From contig CM059975.1 in NCBI GenBank assembly GCA_030490835.1, positions 56,721,174 through 56,785,173 on the forward strand: 64,000 nt of DNA, given 5' to 3'. A model generated the notes under the pieces. It saw only the letters and a program-made list of their open reading frames with translations. It ran no database searches and was not told where the DNA came from. The translations under genes and the position numbers were made by a program. The stretch is from Annona cherimola. Its lineage: Eukaryota > Streptophyta > Magnoliopsida > Magnoliales > Annonaceae. This document shows, in pieces, positions 57,832 to 64,000 of this stretch; the stretch's first letter is position 1; every line of letters starts with the position of its first letter.

Positions 57832-58366
57832 GATTTTAAGTTTTTCTTACAAAGTAAGTGAATTCCATTCTTGGAAATATGACTATTATGTAAAGCTTTA
57901 ACATTGCTTCATTTTAAGCATGCCCAAGTCTTGACGGTATGATTTTACTCCGTATTAATGATATGTTTGAAAATGGATTTGGTCAGGTAAATTTCTAGAA
58001 ATGCTATTTTGAAGGCATTTAAGATTAAAGAGTTTTTAATTATTTTCTAAGATGATATTAGAAACAGACATTGGGAATTCTATTCCTAAAGGGTTTTGAT
58101 GATTTTAAGTTTTGCTTACAAAGTAAGTGAATTCCATTCTTGGAAATATGACTATTATGTAAAGCTTTAACATTGCTTCATTTTAAGCATGCCCAAGTCT
58201 TGACGGTATGATTTTACTCCGTATTAATGATATGTTTGAAAATGGATTTGGTCAGGTAAATTTCTAGAAATGCTATTTTGAAGGCATTTAAGATTAAAGA
58301 GTTTTTAATTCTTTTCTAAGATGATATTAGAAACAGACATTGGGAATTCTATTCCTAAAGGGTTTT
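57832..58366 (+). repeat. Recent 269-base tandem duplication in unit A
   Basis: The stretch starting GATTTTAAGT at 57832 is repeated from 58101 with only a few mismatches by eye, through the ATTCCTAAAGGGTTTTGA ending. No other family copy in the window shows the duplication. Confidence 0.9.
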
Positions 58367-59427
58367 GAGAAAAATTACACGATTTTTCATATAATGACAT
58401 TTGTGATAAATAGGGCATTTGAAATGACTTATAAATGTTTTAAAATGATTTATATAGATGCTTTGAAATAAATTATCAAAATACTTTCAGTCTCTTTGGA
58501 AACTGAAATACCTTGGAAAAATGTTTTGTACTCACGTATTTCTTTCTAAAAGAATTTTAAGAATGACCCAGTCAATACTTGGTATTATAAAACGATTTGA
58601 TAACTATTTTGAAAATTCAAAAGATAGTGCAAATGCTTCTCTACATCAATGTGGTATGAACGGTATGTGAAGAAAGCATATAATGCCAATAAAATGGAAG
58701 CAGATGTGTTTGCCTATCCTTTATTCATAAAAAGCACAGAATAAAAAAGAAATAGAAATATTTACAAGAAAATTTTATTCTTATCGGTTTACAAGATGAT
58801 TAAAAAATGATTTATCAATAAACAAGAAATATTTTTGAAAATAACGTTTTCTCAAGTATTATAAATATTTTGCAAAATTGATATATAAATGTGTTTTTAA
58901 AATTCTTTAAGAGTGGTCATTCTGGCATTACTATTTGAAAATAGTTTATGAAAATATTTTATTTTGGAAAAAATAATTATGTCCAATTCTCTATTTGAGA
59001 TGGACTCAGTCCGAGGACTGTAATGGATTTATGATATCAAGTTTTTATTGGAAAAATCACATTGATTTAAGATTGTGTTGATTTTATGAAATCATGATGG
59101 CATAACAATGCGAATACAAACGAGTGTGCACAGGAACTACGTACTAGGCCCATGGTGGAGGCGGTTGCAGATTGAGACGGTTGCATACCGAGGCCAACCT
59201 TTACCTGTGGCCAAGTTACTAAGGGAAGGCAGGAGGCCGGTGGCGCCCTCCCTGAAATGGGAGTAGGAACATGGACAACCGCCTAGCTAGCGCGTGTAGT
59301 CACATGAAAGGTTTCTTTCTTATGGAGGGATGATCACTTGGTAAGTGTCACCTAACAGAGGGTTAGAAATATATATGCATATCGTTTGTTTTAAAAACCC
59401 TAAAAATGGGGACATAAGGATATGTTT

Positions 59428-59660
59428 TGGACATGATGATGTCCACAGGAATTAATGTTTATTCAATGATATTTTAGGACATAACAATGTCCACAGAAAA
59501 TAATGTTTACTCATTTTTTTTCAGAACACTTTTATATATGCATATGCGTTATATTGGAAAGGTTTAATATGAAATTGTTTTTAGGACATAAAATTGTCCT
59601 TATATGATAAGGTTTCTATGCGAACGATTTAGGACATAAGATTGTCCTTATGAATATAGG
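59428..59660 (+). repeat. Short hairpins in unit A
   Basis: TGGACAT-GATG-ATGTCCA at 59428-59445, GGACAT/ATGTCC near 59476, and AGGACA/TGTCCT near 59583 and 59633. Same family as the array in unit B. Confidence 0.7.
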
Positions 59661-60859
59661 TATATGTGAAAATAAATTAAGACATTCCTCTGTTCTTTTA
59701 TAAATGGTTTATATGAATAGTTGTCATATATGATTTTAAATGATAGGATTTATGAAGGTTTTAAATGCAAAGTTTTATGACAGGTTTTCATGAAAGGTTT
59801 CTTCCTGTTGATAGTTGATTCTTGATAAGAGTCCTCTATCAAACAGAGAGAAATGCATTTATAGAAAAATGCAAAATGCTTGCTTACTGAGTTCATCACT
59901 TATGTTTTATTTTTCTCAAACCTCAGACAGGTATAGGGGAGCTCAAGAGGTAGAGAACATGATATAATTAAAAAAAAGGTATGATATAGTATTCATGTGT
60001 GTGCTAAATGATTTGTTATGTGTACTAAATGATATGTTTGGAATTTTTAAAGATACGATAATGTATGTGTATAAGTGAATGTGTTTAGTACTCAATTATG
60101 ATGAATGTTATATGATTATAGTTTGGCCAGGTTGTGTTAATCAGGGATGTAAGAAAGTGAGATGAAGATTTTATGAATGATGTATATAATTGATGTCAAC
60201 TGTCAGGGGATATGTTATTAATAAACCATGTAGTGTGTTAAAATGCTCTGTATAATGAAATTTTAAGTGTATCATTGTTGACAAGATGAATGAAGTATGA
60301 TATAAAGAATAAGAAATGAGGATGGATAAAGGAACAAATCGAAAAAAAAATTGGACGAAATCAAATTAAGAACCCGCCTCGTGATCAGGGCAAAAATCCT
60401 GATTTATATTTACCAATCAATATGATCTTGAGGTAAGGAAGTGACGTCTCGGTTTGGGGCGCCACATCAATTTTAGCGCTGGCCATGAAATTGTATTTGA
60501 AGTCGTATCTGGAGTCGACTTGATTTGCGACTTCACCTAAGTCGTATGCGAAGTCGACTTCGAGTGCGACTTCGGCAGCTCTTGCTCTTCAGTTTCAGTA
60601 CTAGCCATAAGACCCCATTTGAAGTCGCATCTGGAGTCGACTTGGGGATCGACTTGACCTAAGTTGATGCCTGAGTCGACTTGACCTAAGTCGATGCCTA
60701 AGTCGACTTGGGAATCGACTTGACCTGTCAGACTTCATTTTCACATTATGAAACCTTGCAAACACTTAGATAATCGAGTTAGTACCTCATTTAACTCAAA
60801 TTGAGTTTGTTTAATCATCAAAACACGATCGTTACCTATTTTGTCAATTATTTCCAACA

Positions 60860-61293
60860 ATCTCCCCCTTTTTGATGATTGACAAAACAATTTGAGTTTA
60901 TACCTTTTAATATCTTAACACATACCATTTTTATCTTATTTTGGTATTTTATGGTATTTTAGGATAATCATAGGTCATTTGCATTGCATTTCAAACTTAA
61001 TGAAATTAATATACATATTTCATTTTCAACAATTGCATATTTCATACAGATCACAAGTTAAAACCATTCATTCAACCATTTCAGTTCATAAAAATAGAAC
61101 GTAAACAAACTTTTTTATTTATAATCAAAAAATTTCATACAAAATACAAAACAAATGCAAACCTTTGTATAACCCATGACTCGACTCCTAGAAACTCACT
61201 CAAACTATTCTCCACCTTTTTGTCAATGAATCAAAAATGGGGATCGGGAATTTGAGATTTGGCAAATAGGAATGCCGAGATAGGATATTGAGT
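60860..61293 (-). promoter_or_regulatory. Copia-3 3' non-coding region with two polypurine tracts
   Basis: Minus-strand AAAAAGGGGGAGATTG next to the LTR (60860-60875) is the polypurine tract. A second, GACAAAAAGGTGGAG, lies at about 61212-61226. The remainder is AT-rich without genes. Confidence 0.85.
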
Positions 61294-62858
61294 TTATTTG
61301 ATCGGTGGAGTGGGTCTGATGTGAGCTGAGGAATAAAAGGAAGATACAGGTTGAGCTGTGGGCGCACACCGCACAAACTCGCGGACTAGTGGATCAAGAT
61401 CGGGTATCGATCTGACTCTGCCGCTCCCTGATGCCAGCCGATACTTGATCGTTCTTAACTCTTGGTCCATGAGATCCTGCCTCGAATGCATGTCCATGAT
61501 AGCTGTAAGAACTCCGACGATCTGGGAAGTCAACCTATCTTCCATCTGCTCCAAGTGTTCCCTGATCATATTCACCGAAGTGTCCCAAGAAGGTGAACGT
61601 GGATCCAGATCTGGTATCTCCGAACCTCGCGGTGAACATGATCCATGGGTGTGAGGCGATGCGGGCTCAGCTGGGACTTCAGGTGGTGGAGATGGAGCTG
61701 CCTATGGCTGAGGTGATGGCGGGGGCTGCCCCCCTTAACATGGGCTCCCCCGGCTTCTTCTTGGGACACCATTCTTTCCCTGATCCTTTCAACCCGGAAT
61801 TGTTCCACGTTGATCTTCATCCGTTGCAAAAGTGCCTTGTTAATTGCGTTGGTTAGCTTGAGAACTTCAAATGGCTCTCCATCAAGATCAACATGATAAA
61901 ACTCGAGAATCTTGGTGATCCATGTCCCATATGGCGGTATCCCTCGAGGGTTGTCCTTTTTTGAAGCTAAGGCCTCCAATAGCAATGCAGGTAGGCTAAC
62001 TTTGACCTTATTCTCCACTTTCTATAGAATTTCTGCCTCCTGTGGATTCAGCTGATTCCTACCTCCTCCCTTAAGGTAGATGCAATGAGCAATCAGTAGT
62101 CTAAGAACCCTCAACCTAGGAGATAGATCCATATAATGAAGGAACTTGATCTTGGGTGATATTTGATGCTTCTTGTGAGCTGATTGTATATCTAGGTCAA
62201 GGATAGATTATTGGGTACTTGTTCATCCTCAAATGGAACCTCTTTGATTCTTCCAACTTCCATAATAGCATGATCTTGGCTTGGGACCCCCAATGTGCCC
62301 GAATAAATCTCAACACCCTTCACATATATATTAAAGTACTATTGATCTCAAAGATAGTAGAATAATTTGGCTAAATCAGGGTATACTTTATCATCTGCCT
62401 TCAAGAGGTGAGTCTAACCTTGAAAATCCAACAATTCTTCTATTCTGAATTCATATTCATGCAGAAATTTAAAATTTATGATTTTGGGCACAAATATCTT
62501 ACGCTCATAGAAATGTCGGTAGAACCGGCTGTTTTGTCGTTCTGTTCTGAAGTAGGTAGTAGGCATTTTTAGAACTTTGTCCTTTGGCATCGGGGTACCC
62601 TTTCTTCTAGCCCCAGTTTCGGAACTATCGGAGGTCTGTAATTCCTCCTCTCTTGGAGCATATGTGGTTGCAGTTCTAGCCTGGAATCGGACTCGTTGGC
62701 CTATAGACATAGACGGTTCTTCCCGGACTCATTTCGATGGAGTCCTTTGTCTCTTAGGGATCCTCCTCAGTTTGGGATCCGGATTTTCTGGGTACCGGCC
62801 TTAGAGAAGGCTTGGAAATGGCTAATTTAGGAAGTCTGGTAGCCAATTTGGGTGCCAT
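61294..62858 (-). pseudogene. Copia-3 extra ORF, frameshifted
   Basis: Minus-strand homologue of the Copia-2 extra ORF. ATG at 62858 gives a similar MAPK start, then a stop at codon 35 (62756-62754) from a frame slip. Recognisable parts: 62710-62414 (basic N-terminal region and HFYERKIFVPKIINF), a degraded middle to about 62050, 62018-61572 (VKVSLPALLLEAL through NAINKALL, where CAG replaces the Copia-2 stop), and 61575-61294 (coiled-coil-like segment ending with SFYSSAHIRP). A middle with several lesions and at least three frames shows it is dead. It confirms that the ORF is a shared part of this lineage. Confidence 0.75.
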
Positions 62859-63413
62859 TGGTTTAATTTGAGACGGATAGATTTGGTTTCAATGTGGAAT
62901 TTCGAAAAAGAGAAGTTTGGGGAACAGAGAAACTGCGAGTGAATGCAAGAGAGAATCCGAGTCAGGGCAGTGACCATTTGGAACGATGGAAATTAGAGAA
63001 GAGAGCTACCGCAGAAATGAGAAAGAAGATAGAGAAGAAGAGAAGAGTTCAGGCAGATACAGAGGAGAAAAAGAAGACGAGATAAATCAGAGAATCGTCT
63101 TGGAAAGAAAGTAATGGAGGAAGAGCTGAGAGCAATGGCAACTGGGAAGTGAGAAGGAATGGGAAACGACGCAGGAGGAGAAGAAGAAATGAAGAAGAAG
63201 AAAAGGGGAAGAAGACGAGAAGATACGCGGGAAGCCCATACGGCGCGCGCTGGAGTCGACTTACCCTAACCGAAGTCGACTTCGCCCATGCAGAGTCGAC
63301 TTTGCCCCAATCCGAAGTCGACTTCGACTTCCTAGAGTCGACTTGGGACGACCGGAGTCGACTTGGCTCTTTCGACTTGGACTTTCTAGATACTCCCCCT
63401 ATCATGTATGATT
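62859..63413 (-). promoter_or_regulatory. Copia-3 spacer: GTCGAC cluster plus CT-rich tract
   Basis: Between pol and the extra ORF on the minus strand. GTCGAC words cluster at about 63253-63365, and the minus strand of 62940-63230 is CT-rich. This mirrors 25163-25645 in Copia-2. The plus-strand frame at 63149-63448 is a shadow of these repeats. Confidence 0.55.
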
Positions 63414-64000
63414 CTAATCAAGTTCAATCATACCCATATCATTCCTAATTTTATAAAATGATTCTTTTGCTAAAGGTTTGGTGAATATATCTACAATCTG
63501 GTCCTCAGTTTTCACGTACTCCAAACGAATATCATGATTTTCAACACGTTCACGAATAAAATAGTGTCTTACATCTATATGCTTTGTTCTAGAATGCAAC
63601 ATAGGATTTTTAGTCAAACAAATTGCACTTGTATTATCACATCTAATTGGAATGTCATGATAGTCAACACCATAATCTCTAAGTTGTTGTTTCATCCAAA
63701 GCAATTGGGCACAACAGCTCCCGGCGGCTATATATTCGGCTTCCGCTGTAGATAGGGCAACACTAGTCTGTTTTCTTGAAAACCATGAAACCAACATGTT
63801 TCCAAGAAATTGACAAGTTCCACTGGTGTTTTTTCTATCTACTTTGTAATCGGAAAAATGTGCATCCGAGTAGCCGATTAGATCAAAAGTTGACCCCTTT
63901 GGATGCCATTGTCCAAGATTAGTGGCGTTTATCAAATATTTAAAAATTCTTTTTACAGTCATTAAATGTGATTCTTTTGGACATGATTGAAATCTAGAAC
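63414..64000 (-). CDS. pol: Copia-3 pol, RNase H end only, continues past window
   Basis: Minus-strand frame with stop TAG at 63416-63414, open to at least 63962 and in frame to the window edge. It shows the copia RNase H region: [52 protein letters not shown], and [19 protein letters not shown]. It is about as similar to Copia-2 as Copia-1 is. The expected second Asp of SDADFAG is His here. Whether the rest of the element is intact lies outside the window. Confidence 0.9.
   Translation of the reverse strand, partial: SRFQSCPKESHLMTVKRIFKYLINATNLGQWHPKGSTFDLIGYSDAHFSDYKVDRKNTSGTCQFLGNMLVSWFSRKQTSVALSTAEAEYIAAGSCCAQLLWMKQQLRDYGVDYHDIPIRCDNTSAICLTKNPMLHSRTKHIDVRHYFIRERVENHDIRLEYVKTEDQIVDIFTKPLAKESFYKIRNDMGMIELD

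Larger units (their letters stand above)
54423..60466 (+). mobile_element. Long non-coding LTR unit A (probable solo LTR) inside the Copia-3 LTR
   Basis: From TGTGAAACCCC to GGGGCGCCACA, 6044 bases. Flanks TCGGT (54418-54422) and TCAAT (60467-60471) fit a TSD with two G-to-A changes: joining the LTR across one copy gives an ungapped alignment with the related block at 60581-60625. It has a TATAA word at 55766, a donor-like CCAGGTATTTG at 55919, a nine-unit repeat (55960-56425), GGTAAGCAAGC near 57620, a 269-base tandem duplication (57832-58366), a GC-rich block (59120-59300), hairpins (59428-59660), an acceptor-like tract ending CAGACAG at 59930, and the 3' hairpin at 60381. No coding sequence. 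Confidence 0.82.
53079..60859 (-). repeat. Copia-3 3' LTR, minus strand, split by unit A
   Basis: On the minus strand it starts TGTTGGAAATAATTGAC at 60859 and ends at about 53079 with GGGACCTATA, a mutated GGGACCAACA. Removing A leaves about 1.74 kb, the normal Sirevirus LTR size. GTCGAC arrays lie at 60500-60725, 54195-54415 and 53810-53940; an AACGTTCGAA element at 53786; a TATAAATA box at 53725-53732 (minus); and one, not two, hairpin units (AGAGC/GCTCT) at 53355-53398. Small frames here are by-products of the GTCGAC units. Confidence 0.88.

Noticed and set aside
63149..63448. 99-codon plus-strand frame
   Set aside because: Antisense to the Copia-3 spacer and to the end of pol.

Overview
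The window is repeat-dense nuclear DNA from a flowering plant with a large genome. I found no host gene, rRNA gene or intact tRNA gene. Every recognisable coding stretch belongs to Ty1/copia retrotransposons of the Sirevirus type: initiator-Met-tRNA primer site, Gag with zinc knuckles, then protease, integrase, reverse transcriptase and RNase H in copia order. The host species cannot be named from the sequence.

The window is a nest of insertions that can be unpicked from target-site duplications (TSDs). At the left edge (1-2190) are two fused copies of a minus-strand Sirevirus LTR. A decayed, probably Ty3/gypsy LTR (2191-3512 and 52598-53078) was hit by an older Sirevirus, now only a left LTR piece joined to a right LTR (3513-52597, TSD CAGCC/TAGCC). 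Its left LTR received long non-coding LTR F (4004-32620, TATAA/TATAG). F received G (7265-31998, GCCAT/GTCAT). G received two complete Sireviruses: Copia-1 (7334-15918, ACCCT) and Copia-2 (18496-29220, TACTT). The right LTR received E (33268-51682, minus, CAAGT), and E received D (33709-36121, TTATA), B (36473-42557, GTACG) and C (43875-49470, minus, CTTTT). Further right is the 3' end of a third, minus-strand Sirevirus, Copia-3. Its LTR (53079-60859) is split by A (54423-60466, TCGGT/TCAAT), and its interior (60860-64000) runs off the window.

A to G form one family of LTR-like units of about 2.4 to 6.1 kb. They begin TGTGRAACCC and end GGCGCCACA, and carry no open reading frame worth the name. 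Each is flanked by its own TSD, so they are probably solo LTRs. They share a probable TATA box, a conserved splice donor, a conserved splice acceptor far downstream, and many short hairpins whose arms change while pairing is kept. That hairpin system is the most striking unexplained signal here.

Copia-1 and Copia-2 are dead: both carry stops and frameshifts, mostly C-to-T changes. Copia-2 and Copia-3 also carry an extra sense-strand ORF between pol and the 3' LTR. It resembles the plant family annotated as putative plant transposon protein and sits where other Sireviruses keep an env-like gene. A CT-rich tract and a cluster of the LTR's own GTCGAC motif precede it. Copia-1 lacks this module.
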